Positions 31,675 to 41,846 of a DNA stretch of 64,000 nt are shown here, one piece after another; the stretch's first letter is position 1, and each line of letters opens with the position of its first letter. The translations under genes were made by a program, and so were the position numbers. This DNA is from Odontesthes bonariensis. Lineage: Eukaryota; Chordata; Actinopteri; Atheriniformes; Atherinopsidae. Location: NCBI RefSeq assembly GCF_027942865.1, contig NC_134516.1, positions 26,963,038-27,027,037 on the forward strand, written 5' to 3'. The notes beneath the pieces were generated by a model that worked only from the letters and a program-made list of their open reading frames with translations, made no database searches and had not been told where the DNA came from.

Positions 31675-32080
31675 TCAGTGCGCTCCACGACAGCAGAGGG
31701 GCTTTGATGCGTATGTGTCTCGTGCTCCAATTATGATTGGCAGTCCAGCCACGGGATGAAAGTCCCTCTTAATTTGTACTTGTTGGACAGCGGTGTATGG
31801 GAATTTGATGTACCATGGGTGATAAACTGATGAGAGCTTTGATGACCAAGGGGAGCGCACGGCTCACAGAGGACTGGGACACCCCCGATCTGTCTCCAGT
31901 CTCCCTCTGAAAGGTTCCCGTGGCCAAAAATCCAAGGGTTGTGAGGACCTGGACGTGTGGTGGAATTGGGTTTGATCGGCGTGTTTTTCTCTGGAGTTGT
32001 GGCTCTAGCAAGCTGCATATTAGCAGCAGCACAGTCCTTGGGAATCTTAATCGCGATGTCAGCCATTCGTCTGTCTCCAC
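31675..32080 (-). pseudogene. HARBI1-like transposase fragment
   Basis: Blocks in shifted frames: RSNPIPPHVQVLTTLGFLAT, GTFQRETGDRSGVSQSSVSR, YIKFPYTAVQQVQIKRDFH and VAGLPIIIGARD. They match the N-terminal helix-turn-helix and the start of the DDE nuclease domain of PIF/Harbinger transposases. The rest of the catalytic domain is missing. Confidence 0.8.
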
Positions 32081-32552
32081 ATGTTCTCTTCAAGAGCCTG
32101 ACGCGCTAAGGCATCCAAAAGTAGCAAGTCAGCCGCTGGTTACGCTTCCCATTATATACGGATTCAAATGAACCTTTAATTAGTGCACAATTTAAGTTAA
32201 ACAGAATAATGTCAGCATCACTATGGGGTATAATGTATATTTATTTATGTTTTCTTCAAAGTGATTAAATATACAATCCATTAGTCAAGCAAACTTGATT
32301 TGAATAACAGCGGACTATTTTACGAAACTCCTACGACAGCTCTGGATCACTCGTAAATTCTGTTCGTACCTGAAAGAAAACGTAAAATACGAAAAGATTG
32401 CTGAATGCGCAAATTCTCTTAAATCACTCGTACGGACGATTTAAGAACAAATCTGTGCGTACGAACGCTTCTGGCATGAGGCCCAATGTGAGCTTGTACT
32501 TGAGCTCCCCCTACAGGAGAGCAGATAAATACAGATGGGAACAGGGTGCAGA

Positions 32553-32591
32553 GGTTTCTGTTCAGTGTTCACATGTGTTTGGATCACTGTG
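32553..32591 (-). other. 23-spacer recombination signal sequence
   Basis: On the minus strand, directly after the V coding end: heptamer CACAGTG (32585-32591), a spacer of exactly 23 bases, nonamer ACAGAAACC (32553-32561). This is the RSS type of TCR beta and alpha V segments. Confidence 0.93.
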
Positions 32592-32896
32592 TTGACTCAC
32601 AGCACAGAAATACCAGCCTTTATCTTCTGGCTGCAGATTCTTTACTGTGAATGTTCCTCTCTCAGCTTCAGTCTTGGTGGCTGAGAATTTGTCTTTGCTG
32701 AATTCTCCAAAGTCGTGATCTGTTTTACCTGTAGCTGTGAACACGATAAGTTTCATAGTTTCTCCAGGCAGCTGTCTGTACCAGTACATCTGGTGATAGC
32801 CTCCACCCTTTGTGTGGTTACAGTGTATTGTTGCATTTTCACCCTGCTGCTCCCACAGTATGGGAGTCTGGTAGACATCACTTCCATCAACATGAC
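32592..32896 (-). CDS. T-cell receptor V segment, V exon (probably beta)
   Basis: The exon starts after a CACAG acceptor and encodes an Ig V domain: first Cys in ATIHCNHTKG, framework Trp in MYWYRQLPGETMKLIVF, then DKFSATKTEAERGTFTVKNL, and the second Cys in DKGWYFCAVSQ. It ends at a 23-spacer RSS. A V domain rearranges with D or J segments to form the antigen-binding part of a surface T-cell receptor. YRQLPGETMKLI and CAVS fit teleost TRBV better than TRAV, but the locus D, J and C segments are outside the window. No defect is visible: likely functional. Confidence 0.88.
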
Positions 32897-33011
32897 CTGT
32901 GAGTACAACAGAGAAAGTTACCACAAATGAGCATTTTACCAGTTAACGGTTTCACCGGTGCAGACACCATCTAACTGCTGAAATGAATCTGCTAATAACA
33001 TACTACTTTAC

Positions 33012-33069
33012 CTTTGATCCAGTGAGCAAGCACCAATAAGCTGAGGAGCCGATGTCTGATAGAGGTCAT
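33012..33069 (-). CDS. Leader exon of the V segment
   Basis: ATG at 33069 encodes MTSIRHRLLSLLVLAHWIKG split at the donor: a hydrophobic signal peptide, followed by AAAG/GTAAAG. The phase agrees with the V exon (Gly split by a 115-bp intron at 32897-33011). Confidence 0.87.
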
Positions 33070-33481
33070 GCTGTAAAACTCAGGCTCTCAGTTACAGTAT
33101 CTCACTGTGTAGTCCCAAATATGAAGAGATGCAGGGAGGTGTGTCACTGCAAGGTGTGACCTTCTCTAATCCTGTGAACCAACAGGAGGCCACGTTTGTT
33201 ATGTGGGAGGAGCTTAACTGAAGTGAACACAGCTGTGAAACCAGGAAGATTACACTGTGTGAAGTATGAATCAGCTGATGGAGAAGTTCCACCATGTGAT
33301 CCGTTCTGATACTGACATGCACACTTGTAACACTTTGAAACATTGGAATGAACATTTTTCTGTCCTTAACAGATATTCAAACACGTTAAACGGAGGCGGG
33401 TTTGTGTGTGGTCGGTACAGGAGTTCGTCAGTGTCTTTGGACATGTTGACGGAGCTGATGGTGCTTTAAAGACAGAGGGAC

Positions 33482-33577
33482 ATATACTATCTGATATACT
33501 ACAGATATAGATATACTATCTGATATACTACAGATATAGATATACTATCTGATATACTACAGATATAGATATACTAT
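33482..33577. repeat. 29-bp tandem repeat, 3.3 copies
   Basis: The unit ATATACTATCTGATATACTA followed by CAGATATAG is repeated three times almost perfectly. Confidence 0.92.
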
Positions 33578-33727
33578 TTGGGGTTTGTCACAGAACTTCT
33601 GAGCTTTTTGTCTATTTTGTTTGTTTCACTGTCTGCACATTCACCAGTTTTCTTCACCGTGAAGTTAAGTTTGTGAATGACTCACCGTTGGTGTAGACAT
33701 CTTAATTCACAATGAAACAATCGCTAC

Positions 33728-33779
33728 CTGTGAGGAAATGATAAATAAGAAATATGATGATCCTGTAGAAGTCTGACAT
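33728..33779 (-). pseudogene. Possible orphan leader exon
   Basis: ATG at 33779 gives MSDFYRIIIFLIYHFLTG, hydrophobic like a V leader, ending at a CACAG/GTAGCG donor. No V exon with a Cys-Trp-Cys pattern follows it before 33100. It may be the remains of a deleted V gene or a chance frame. Confidence 0.35.
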
Positions 33780-34124
33780 GAGTGCAGTCACTCTGACGTC
33801 AGCAATGAAACACAGGAGTGAAATCATGACAGGGTTTCTCCTTTTAACTGAACTGAGAGGGATTTTATGAGCCAACCGATGTGATGTCAAGAGAGGAGTG
33901 GCTTCCTGTGGCTGTAAAGCAGACTGATGGCTCCCATTGTTGCTGCAGTTATCCATCATTTACCTGCATTCTTAAACTTTTGCTTTTTCAGAAAACATGA
34001 AAAAGGCTCATTACACTTTTTTAAAACCCAAAGTGCTGCCTTGTGTAGTGAGATCTTCAGCAGGTGTCCCAGAGCAGTTTTTTTCATTTTCATTCAAAAC
34101 CACTGAAGTTGATGAGTCGTGTTC

Positions 34125-34162
34125 AGTTTTTGTAGAGTTCAGAGGGGATTTGTGTTATTGTG
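34125..34162 (-). other. Relic recombination signal of a lost V
   Basis: AGTTTTTGTAGAGTTCAGAG and the following bases match the RSS at 34554-34591 almost exactly. Minus strand: heptamer CACAATA, 22-base spacer, nonamer ACAAAAACT. Only a few codons (TGT GCT GCA CGA GAT) of V sequence precede it. Confidence 0.7.
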
Positions 34163-34553
34163 CATCTCGTGCAGCACAGATGATTTGTTTAAAAGCTTTG
34201 AAAAAAAAAACTTATAAAACTATGTTTCACAGAGTTTTGCAGATGTTGATACAGTCAGAAAAGTCTCAGCATCTATACTTGTGTTAAAGCTCAAATGAGA
34301 TGAGTGAGGTTTAAAGAGGAATGAAGAGGATGAAGAAACACCATCACTGTAACTGATGAAGTGGAAGGAAGGAGTGGCTTCACATATTCTTGCTGCTGTA
34401 GATCGCCTTCCTGGATGTATAAATCGTGCTAAAGTGAGACACCAAGTTAAAGTGTACAGAAACAGAGTTACTGAAGTGTGCTGCGAATGCATCAAACTGA
34501 AAGGCAACCACATAGCAGCTGCTTTGGGAGCCTGCAGAAAAAAACTTGTGTGC

Positions 34554-34591
34554 AGTTTTTGTAGAGTTCAGAGGGGATTTGTGTCATTGTG
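34554..34591 (-). other. Recombination signal of the second V segment
   Basis: Heptamer CACAATG (one change from CACAGTG), 22-base spacer, nonamer ACAAAAACT. The spacer is one base off the canonical 23. Confidence 0.8.
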
Positions 34592-34906
34592 CTTCTGGTG
34601 CTGCACAGTAGTAAACTGCACTGGAATTCACTCCTGCATCTGGGATGTGCACAGATCCATTCTTTGCTGCGTCTCCACCCAAATCTCCAGCGAGACTGAA
34701 ACCATCTTTATATTTGTCTTCCATTGTGACAGCTTTGTAGTTCAAATATCCAATGAGTTTCATTGCTGTGTCTCCAGGTGACTGCTGGTAGCAGAGCATC
34801 ACTCTGTAGTCACTTTTACTGTGGCTGCAGAAAATCTGCATTTTGGCACCAGGATTTCTGATGAGATCAGAGGGAGACTGACGGACCTCAAGACCCAGAC
34901 TAACAG
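34592..34906 (-). pseudogene. T-cell receptor V segment, V exon, damaged
   Basis: After a TTCCAG acceptor the frame encodes QSPSDLIRNPGAKMQIFCSH, DYRVMLCYQQSPGDTAMKLI, SLAGDLGGDAAKNGS and a final SSAVYYCAAPEA. The V-domain pattern is clear and both cysteines are present. The conserved framework tryptophan after the first Cys is replaced by Cys (MLCYQQ), and no leader exon is recognisable within 160 bp upstream, where an L1 copy is inserted (35079-36263). It is probably non-functional, although the V frame itself is open. Confidence 0.78.
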
Positions 34907-35066
34907 CTGGAAACAGAAAGACAATAGAACATTTTAGATCATGATAAATGGTAAATGTCATGAATTTAGTGATTTCAGACAAATTATTGTAATGTACTTT
35001 AACCGGGCCAACAGTTGTCCATTACTGCAGTGATACATTTCTGTGGCTTATCTGTCATCAATGCCC

Positions 35067-36275
35067 ACCCAAAAGAATGATTTTTTTTTTTATTGACATT
35101 CAGAAACAAACATTCACATCTGGTACATGTGCATACATCTTACATCTCTTGTCTGTCCTAAATGCCAAAGTGGTATTTTTATTTTATGTCTAAACGATAA
35201 CAAAAAAAAAGAACCAAACAACAACAAAAACACACAAGAATATGTACAAAGTGGGGAGTGATCCTTTTTATATGGCATAGTTATTGATTTGTAAAAATAA
35301 AATCAGGCCTATGGGGCGTGACATAGTTGACCCAGTTTTCCCAGTATGAGGTGAATTTCTCCAGTTTAAAGTGAACAAATGCTGTTATTCTCTCCATTTT
35401 ATATATGTCCATTGTGATGTCCATCCAGATGTTGACAGTTGGGCTCTCTTGTGATAGCCATTTCCTGGTGATATTCTTTTTGCAAACCATTAGCAGGATA
35501 TTTATGAGGTGCTTATCTCTTTTCAGCCATCCCTCAGGTATGTGTCCGAAAAACATAGTCTTAATGTCGAGGGGTATTTCACATTTGAAGATGTCCTGTA
35601 GGGCGTTGTGTATCTTTTTCCAATAGTCCTTCATGAGCGGGCAGTCCCAGAAAATGTGATAATGGTTTGCATTTTGATTTCCACACTTCCTCCAGCAGAC
35701 TGAGGAGTTATTGTCATAGTGAGATTTCTGGGAGGGTGTAATAAAGCACCTAATCAGGCTTTTCCAGCCAAACTCCCTCCACTTCTGTGAGCTGGTACAC
35801 ATCCATTGATACCTCCATATTGTTGTCCATTCTTCTTCAGATATAATTATTCCTCCTTCCTTCTCCCATTTTGTTTTAATATATGAAGTTGAATGTGATT
35901 TCAAATTCGACAGACTCTTATATAAACATGAAACAGTTCTATCAATAGTTTCTGAATTATAGGCTTTTGTAAACAGATCAATCAAACATGTGCCAGTCTT
36001 TGTTACATTTTTCATCTTCGTATCAACGTAGTGCCGCAGCTGCAGATATCCATAGAAGTCTTGTTTTTCTAATGAATGTGTCCTTTTAAGCGTTTCAAAA
36101 CTGAGCATTTTTCCATCTTTCATTACCCTGCATAAGGCTGTTATACCCTTAGCTATCCAATCTTTGAATCTAGAGTCCAACTTATTAGGTGTAAACTCTG
36201 AGTCATAGGCGCACCATTTAAGAACTGTAATATCACTCTCGAGTTTATGTTCCTTTATGATAGACCCAAAAGAAT
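35067..36275 (-). mobile_element. 5'-truncated L1 with 12-bp TSD
   Basis: The L1 body is 35079-36263. Direct repeats ACCCAAAAGAAT at 35067-35078 and 36264-36275 flank it. The minus-strand element ends in a poly-A (poly-T near 35080-35091 on the plus strand). The insertion lies directly upstream of the second V exon. Confidence 0.9.
35281..36180 (-). pseudogene. L1 ORF2 C-terminal part
   Basis: A 299-residue open frame with WREFGWKSLIRCFITPSQK and the zinc-knuckle pattern CWRKCGNQNANHYHIFWDCP (Cys-x3-Cys, His, Cys), then DYWKKIHNALQDIF and a tail rich in aromatic residues. This is the C-terminal region of L1-type ORF2, beyond the RT. It has no endonuclease or RT because the copy is 5'-truncated. 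The uninterrupted frame suggests that it inserted recently. Confidence 0.85.
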
Positions 36276-37525
36276 TTTAAGACCCAAAGAGACAATTTAC
36301 AGCATCGAGCAGTTGGTTGTACTCACATTATGTCATCATCACTGAAGGGCATCATCTTCATTCAACACTGAGAGATGCAATGGATGTCTGCAAGCTGTAT
36401 ATCAGCAGTGTGGAAGTTAGTTAAAGGCTTTCACAAACTACTGAAACAGGTGTTACTCTGCACCGGTCTGGTAAGGATCCGACTGCCACGGGTTCCGTAT
36501 TCTGTACATTAAGGGGGGTTCTGTGTGATGTCACAGGGGGCTCAGCGAATAAATTAGAACATTCTGGGGTTCTAATTCTGCTCTAAGAGAAAGGGTCATG
36601 GAGTAAAGAGGTTTTTAAATCATAACAAACATTTCTGTCCAGGCTTCTCATGTGGGAAGCTGAAAATCTGCTATACTTGTACACACTCGTTCAGGTTCAC
36701 AGTTCACACCAGTGAGCAGCTAACAACTACGTGAAAACAGCGTTATATAGTGGCCATCCCCCTCTATATTCTCACCATTATCTGTTGGACAACCCATAAT
36801 AAAAGTGGTGGTTCTTTTGACTCCAGGGATTCATTTGATCTTGATCCAAAGCCTTCTAAGTACATCAGCCGGGCAGAGAACTTGAAACTGTTGATGAACT
36901 TGCTTCGAGACAACAGCTGAAACATCCAGTTTGAAACGTTCTACGTCTTCAAGGTTTGCATCTAAATGTTTGATGTTCAACCACGGGGTCAACATTCAAT
37001 ACGGACGACTGGAATGTTTATTTAAAAAGGGAAACTGGGCTGCGAGAGGCCACCCAGCCTTTGTGCAACAAAGTTGTTAAATACTGATCTCTTAAATCAG
37101 TACCGGTCCGCGAGATATTCCAAACCGGGAAAATAAAAAAAAATTTTAAAATTAAATTTTTTTTTCTTTAGATTTTAAAAAAAGACATGGAAATCGGGAA
37201 TTCTTTAATTTCACTCGCTCCTACACTCGATTCTATGCTTGGAAACTGCATAGATTGCATTATAGGAGGCCGATTGTGCACGTTTATTTTTTTCAATGAT
37301 GACTGTCTGTCATCATATCCTAATTATCCTAATTTGTAAAAGCGTCTGCTAAATGTAATATAAAAGAAGTGAATGCATGTAGAAATACCCCCACCCTCAG
37401 TGTCTGTTGAACGTAAAGTACAAAAAAAGTAGCTCATTTCGACTGTTTGCTTCTCTTCTTTGTACAGATCAGGTGGAGTCTGGCTGACTGTCACTGAGAG
37501 AGGAACCTGTGGCTTTTATGATTAA
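36276..37525. other. No gene seen
   Basis: About 1.25 kb between the L1 copy and the tRNA array. I find no exon, RNA gene or element end that I can support. Confidence 0.4.
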
Positions 37526-37565
37526 GATTAAGAGTCTCATGCTCTACCGACTGAGCTAGCCGGGC
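37526..37565 (-). pseudogene. tRNA-Lys 5' half at the array edge
   Basis: Contains the 5' half of the tRNA-Lys sequence through the anticodon arm (GCCCGGCTAGCTCAGTCGG and GACTCTTAATC). The T-arm and the acceptor 3' strand are missing, marking the left boundary of the array. Confidence 0.85.
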
Positions 37566-38280
37566 TAATCGCATGTTATAAAATATGCCTTCCGAAAAAA
37601 AAAGACGAGATAAAACAAGCCTAAGTCAACTTTCAGAGATTTAGAATTACATCAGAACACATTCCTCCTTTTCAACCTCTACCTACTCCACTCGACTGGA
37701 TCCCACTCAGCTGTTAGGGTTTTCCATGAGGTAATACCACCTGGCACCAGGTGGTACATTTTTAGCACCTACTCGGTCGGGGTCGAGTTGAGTTGAGCCG
37801 AAAATGTGACATCTACAGACTGCAGGCCACTGATTGGCCAGGGAGTGATGTCACTGGATGAGCCATGAAAGCCACTCCTTAACAAGAACCGGCAACAGCA
37901 ACGGTTGGATTTGATGTATTCTGTGATCGTCAACGAGGTGGATTGCTAGACGCAAAGACATAGACCAAGCAGCAGGTAAACCTTTGCCTCGATGTCCTAA
38001 ATTGTTGTGTCATGTTTGTGTCACATAAAGCTGACATCACAGGACTTTTGGACCTCCTTGCTATAACGACCCCACCCACATTGAGGTGGTTGTGAGTAAG
38101 TACTAGTGAAAAAGAGCTTAATGTTGCAGGAGAACTGCCTCATCGCACATAAGAATTGTGTATGTTAATGGGAGGAACTGAAGGCCCGTCTTCAGAGATA
38201 AATGCCCTTTTTCACCATGGCTTGACATGGCTTTCTTCAAGCTCTTCTAATATGCAAGTAAGATTTAAGCATGAAATTAA

Positions 38281-38391
38281 TGTCAGGAGTGGGATTTGAA
38301 CCCACGTCTCCTTTGGGAGACCAGAAGTCCCTGTGCTAAGGAAGGAATGAACCCTTGCGTCTGGCGCCTTAGACCGCTTGGCCATCCTGAC
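38281..38391 (-). pseudogene. tRNA-Leu-like copy 1 (U33 lost)
   Basis: Same architecture as the other Leu copies, with the intron, but the anticodon loop has G instead of the universal U33 (GACGCAAG) and the D-loop reads CCAAGCGG. It is probably decayed. Confidence 0.72.
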
Positions 38392-38446
38392 ACCATTACT
38401 TCCCTGACTGTGTAAAATACGACAAACGTGAACCAAAATTCAAAAC

Positions 38447-38632
38447 GCTACTCCACTTGACTATATTCGACTCAGGTTTTAGGGTTTTTCATGAGGGAGT
38501 AACAGCTGGTAGCAGGTACATTTTTAGCACCTACACGGCAGGGATTCGAGTTGAGTCGAGCCGAAAATGTGACGTCTACAGACTGCAGGCCACTGATTGG
38601 CCAGGGAGTGATGTCACTGGATGAGTAATGAA
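38447..38632. repeat. Internal ~185-bp module (copy after tRNA-Leu)
   Basis: ACTCCACTTGACTATATTCG to GATGAGTAATGAAGG. It aligns with the module after tRNA-Lys (for example 39114-39297: ACTCCACTCGACTGGATCCC to GATGAGCCATGAAAG). Both contain ACATTTTTAGCACCTAC and GACTGCAGGCCACTGATTGG. The pair repeats in every unit. Confidence 0.8.
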
Positions 38633-38920
38633 GGCAAGAGAGGGCCAGAGGACATGGGTCGTTATTCAGATTTTTCTTATTTTGTTTTAAAGTGAATGAT
38701 CATACTTGAGCAAAAAGGGAATACAGAAATGACGTAAGCCCAAAGAAAGGTAAACATAATGCTCTTGCGCAAGTTTGAATGTTTTTGATTCATATTGTGC
38801 ATTTCAGGAGGTTTGTGATCATTCAAAGAGGCACCACTGAGGACGCTGTGATGGTGGTAACAGAGCTGGACTTTGACTTTAAGGGCTGGATCAAACATCT
38901 GTTGATTACTAAAACTGCTA

Positions 38921-38993
38921 CGCCCAACGTGGGGCTCGAACCCACGACCCTGAAATTAAGAGTCTCATGCTCTACCGACAGATCTAGCCGGGC
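38921..38993 (-). pseudogene. tRNA-Lys(CTT) copy 1, D-arm altered
   Basis: Anticodon CTT and T-arm intact, but the D-stem strand GCTC is changed to GATC (TAGATCTGTCGG), breaking a pair. The anticodon stem has a G:U wobble. Confidence 0.65.
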
Positions 38994-39706
38994 TAATCGC
39001 ATGTTATAAAACATGCCTTCCGAAAAAAAAGACGAGATAAAACAAGCCTAAGTCAACTTTCAGAGATTTAGAATGACATCAGAACACATTCCTCCCTTTC
39101 CAACCTCTACCTACTCCACTCGACTGGATCCCACTCAACTGTTAGGGTTTTCCATGAGGTAATACCACCTGGCACCAGGTGGTACATTTTTAGCACCTAC
39201 TCGGTCGGGGTCGAGTTTAGTTGAGCCGAAAATGTGACATCTACAGACTGCAGGCCACTGATTGGCCAGGGAGTGATGTCACTGGATGAGCCATGAAAGC
39301 CACTCCTTAACAAGAACCGGCAACAGCAACAGTTGGATTTGATGTATTCTGTGATTGTCAACGAGGTGGATTACTAGACGCAAAGACATAGAACAAGCAG
39401 CAGGTATACCTTTGCCTCGGTCCTAAATTGTTGTGTCATGTTTGTGTCACATAAGACTGACATCACAGGACTTTTGGACCTCCTTGCTATAACAACTCCA
39501 CCCACATTGAGGTGGTTGTCAGTAAGTACTGGTGGAAAAGAGCTTAATGTTGCAGGAGAACTGCCTCATCGCACATCAGAATTGTGTATGTTAATGGGAG
39601 GAACTGAAGGCCCGTCTTCAGATATAAATGCCCTTTTTCACCATGGCCTGACATGGCTTTCTTCATGGTCTTCTAATGTGCAAGTAAGATTTAAGCATGA
39701 AATTAA

Positions 39707-39817
39707 TGTCAGGAGTGGGATTTGAACCCACGTCTCCTTTGGGAGACCAGAAGTCCCTGTGCTAAGGAAGGAATGAAGCCTTGAGTCTGGCGCCTTAGAC
39801 CGCTCGGCCATCCTGAC
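39707..39817 (-). tRNA. tRNA-Leu(CAA) copy 2, with intron
   Basis: GTCAGGATGGCCGAGCGGTC, loop CTCAAG, an intron of about 27 bases (GCTTCATTCCTTCCTTAGCA and a few more), then TTCTGG closing the anticodon stem, a variable arm, T-arm GTGGGTTCAAATCCCAC and acceptor CCTGAC-A. Reads UUG. Confidence 0.93.
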
Positions 39818-40346
39818 ACCATTACTTCCCTGACTGTGTAAAATACGACAAACGTGAACCAAAATTCAAAACGCTACTCCACTTGACTATATTCGACTCA
39901 GGTTTTAGGGTTTTTCATGAGGGAGTAACAGCTGGTAGCAGGTACATTTTTAGCACCTACAAGGCAGGGATTCGAGTTGAGTCGAGCCGAAAATGTGACG
40001 TCTACAGACTGCAGGCCACTGATTGGCCAGGGAGTGATGTCACTGGATGAGTAATGAAGGCAAGAGAGGGCCAGAGGCCATGGGTCGTTATTCAGATTTT
40101 TCTTATTTTGTTTTAAAGTGAATGATCATACTTGAGCAAAAAGGGAATACAGAAATGACGTAAGCCCAAAGAAAGGTAAACATAATGCTCTTGCGCAAGT
40201 TTGAATGTTTTTGATTCATATTGTGCATTTCAGGAGGTTTGTGATCATTAAAAGAGGCACCACTGAGGACGCTGTGATGGTGGTTACAGAGCTGAACTTT
40301 GACTTTAAGTGCTGGATCAAACATCTGTTGATTACTAAAACTGCTA

Positions 40347-40419
40347 CGCCCAACGTGGGGCTCGAACCCACGACCCTGAGATTAAGAGTCTCATGCTCTA
40401 CCGACTGAGCTAGCCGGGC
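40347..40419 (-). tRNA. tRNA-Lys(CTT) copy 2, canonical
   Basis: GCCCGGCTAGCTCAGTCGGT start, anticodon loop CTCTTAA, T-loop TTCGAGC, all stems paired. A run of four Ts (from TAGTTTT... context TAGCAGTTTTAG) 6-10 bp after the 3' end can stop Pol III. Reads AAG. Confidence 0.95.
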
Positions 40420-41133
40420 TAATCACATGTTATAAAACATGCCTTCCGAAAAAAAAGACGAGATAAAACAAGCCTAAGTCAACTTTCAGAGATTTAGAAT
40501 GACATCGGAACACATTCCTCCTTTTCAACCTCTACCTACTCCACTCGACTGGATCCCACTCAGCTGTTAGGGTTTTCCATGAGGTAATACCACCTGGCAC
40601 CAGGTGGTACATTTTTAGCACCTACTCGGTCGGGGTCGAGTTGAGTTGAGCCGAAAATGTGACATCTACAGACTGCAGGCCACTGATTGGCCAGGGAGTG
40701 ATGTCACTGGATGAGTCATGAAAGCCACTCCTTAACAAGAACCGGCAACAGCAACAGTTGGATTTGATGTATTCTGTGATCGTCAACGAGGTGGATTGCT
40801 AGATGCAAAGACATAGACCAAGCAGCAGGTAAACCTTTGCCTCGATGTCCTAAATTGTTGTGTCATGTTTGTGTCACATAAGACTGACATCACAGGACTT
40901 TTGGACCTCCTTGCTATAACGATCCCACCCACATTGAGGTGGTTGTGAGTAAGTACTGGTGAAAAAGAGCTTAATGTTGCAGGAGAACTGCCTCATCGCA
41001 CATCAGAATTGTGTATGTTAATGGGAGGAACTGAAGGCCCTTCCTCAGAGATAAATGCCCTTTTTCACCATGGCCTGACATGGCTTTCTTCATGGTGTTC
41101 TAATATGAAAGTAAGATTTAAGCATGAAATTAA

Positions 41134-41244
41134 TGTCAGGAGTGGGATTTGAACCCACGTCTCCTTTGGGAGACCAGAAGTCCCTGTGCTAACGAAGGAA
41201 TGAAGCCTTGAGTCTGGCGCCTTAGACTGCTCGGCCATCCTGAC
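41134..41244 (-). tRNA. tRNA-Leu(CAA) copy 3, variant
   Basis: As copy 2, but the D-loop reads GAGCAGTC (a conserved G changed to A) and the intron has one change (TTCGTTAGC). Its sister is copy 6, 4999 bp away. Confidence 0.8.
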
Positions 41245-41773
41245 ACCATTACTTCCCTGACTGTGTAAAATACGACAAACGTGAACCAAAATGCAAAACG
41301 CTACTCCACTTGACTATATTCGACTCAGGTTTTAGGGTTTTTCATAAGGGAGTAACAGCTGGTAGCGGGTACATTTTTAGCATCTACACGGCAGGGATTC
41401 GAGTTGAGTCGAGCCGAAAATGTGACGTCTACAGACTGCAGGCCACTGATAGGCCAGGGAGTGATGTCACTGGATGAGTAATGAAGGCAAGAGAGGGCCA
41501 GAGGCCATGGGTCGTTATTCAGATTTTTCTTATTTTGTTTTAAAGTGAATGATCATACTTGAGCAAAAAGGGAATACAGAAATGACGTAAGCCCAAAGAA
41601 AGGTAAACATAATGCTCTTGTGCGAGTTTGAATGTTTTTGATTCATATTGTGCATTTCAGGAGGTTTGTGATCATTCAAAGAGGCACCACTGAGGACGCT
41701 GTGATGGTGGTAACAGAGCTGAACTTTGACTTTAAGGGCTGGATCAAACATCTGTTGATTATTAAAACTGCTA

Positions 41774-41846
41774 CGCCCAACATGGGGCTCGAACCCACGA
41801 CCCTGAGATTAAGAGTCTCATGCTCTACCGACTGGGCTAGCCGGGC
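41774..41846 (-). tRNA. tRNA-Lys(CTT) copy 3, two stem changes
   Basis: D-stem GCTC reads GCCC and the T-stem 3' strand reads CCCAT, giving one mismatch and one wobble. The anticodon is intact. It may be weak or decaying. Sister of copy 6. Confidence 0.7.

Larger units (their letters stand above)
30961..32484. mobile_element. Harbinger-type DNA transposon, decayed
   Basis: Terminal inverted repeats begin GGGCCTCATGCAAGAAC on the left and GGGCCTCATGCCAGAAG on the right (inverted). They are flanked by a 3-bp AAT duplication at 30958-30960 and 32485-32487. It holds a broken HARBI1-like transposase on the minus strand and a Myb/SANT-like frame on the plus strand, the usual two-gene Harbinger plan. 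Confidence 0.82.

Noticed and set aside
35405-35626. Plus-strand frame opposite the L1 ORF2 tail
   Set aside because: Shadow of the minus-strand L1 frame.
36276-36400. ATG-led frame before a GTGAGT donor upstream of the L1, as the leader of the second V
   Set aside because: The peptide (MMPFSDDDIM) is acidic and not hydrophobic, so it does not look like a signal peptide.
38212-38436. Repeated frames containing RMAERSKAPDSR and PKETWVQIPLLTL
   Set aside because: They are translations across the tRNA-Leu genes, repeated because the array repeats.
38823-39014. Short minus-strand frames such as NMRLARLDLSVEHETLN and the recurring QSVEHETLNFRVVG peptides in the array
   Set aside because: They are translations across tRNA-Lys genes, a well-known source of false proteins.
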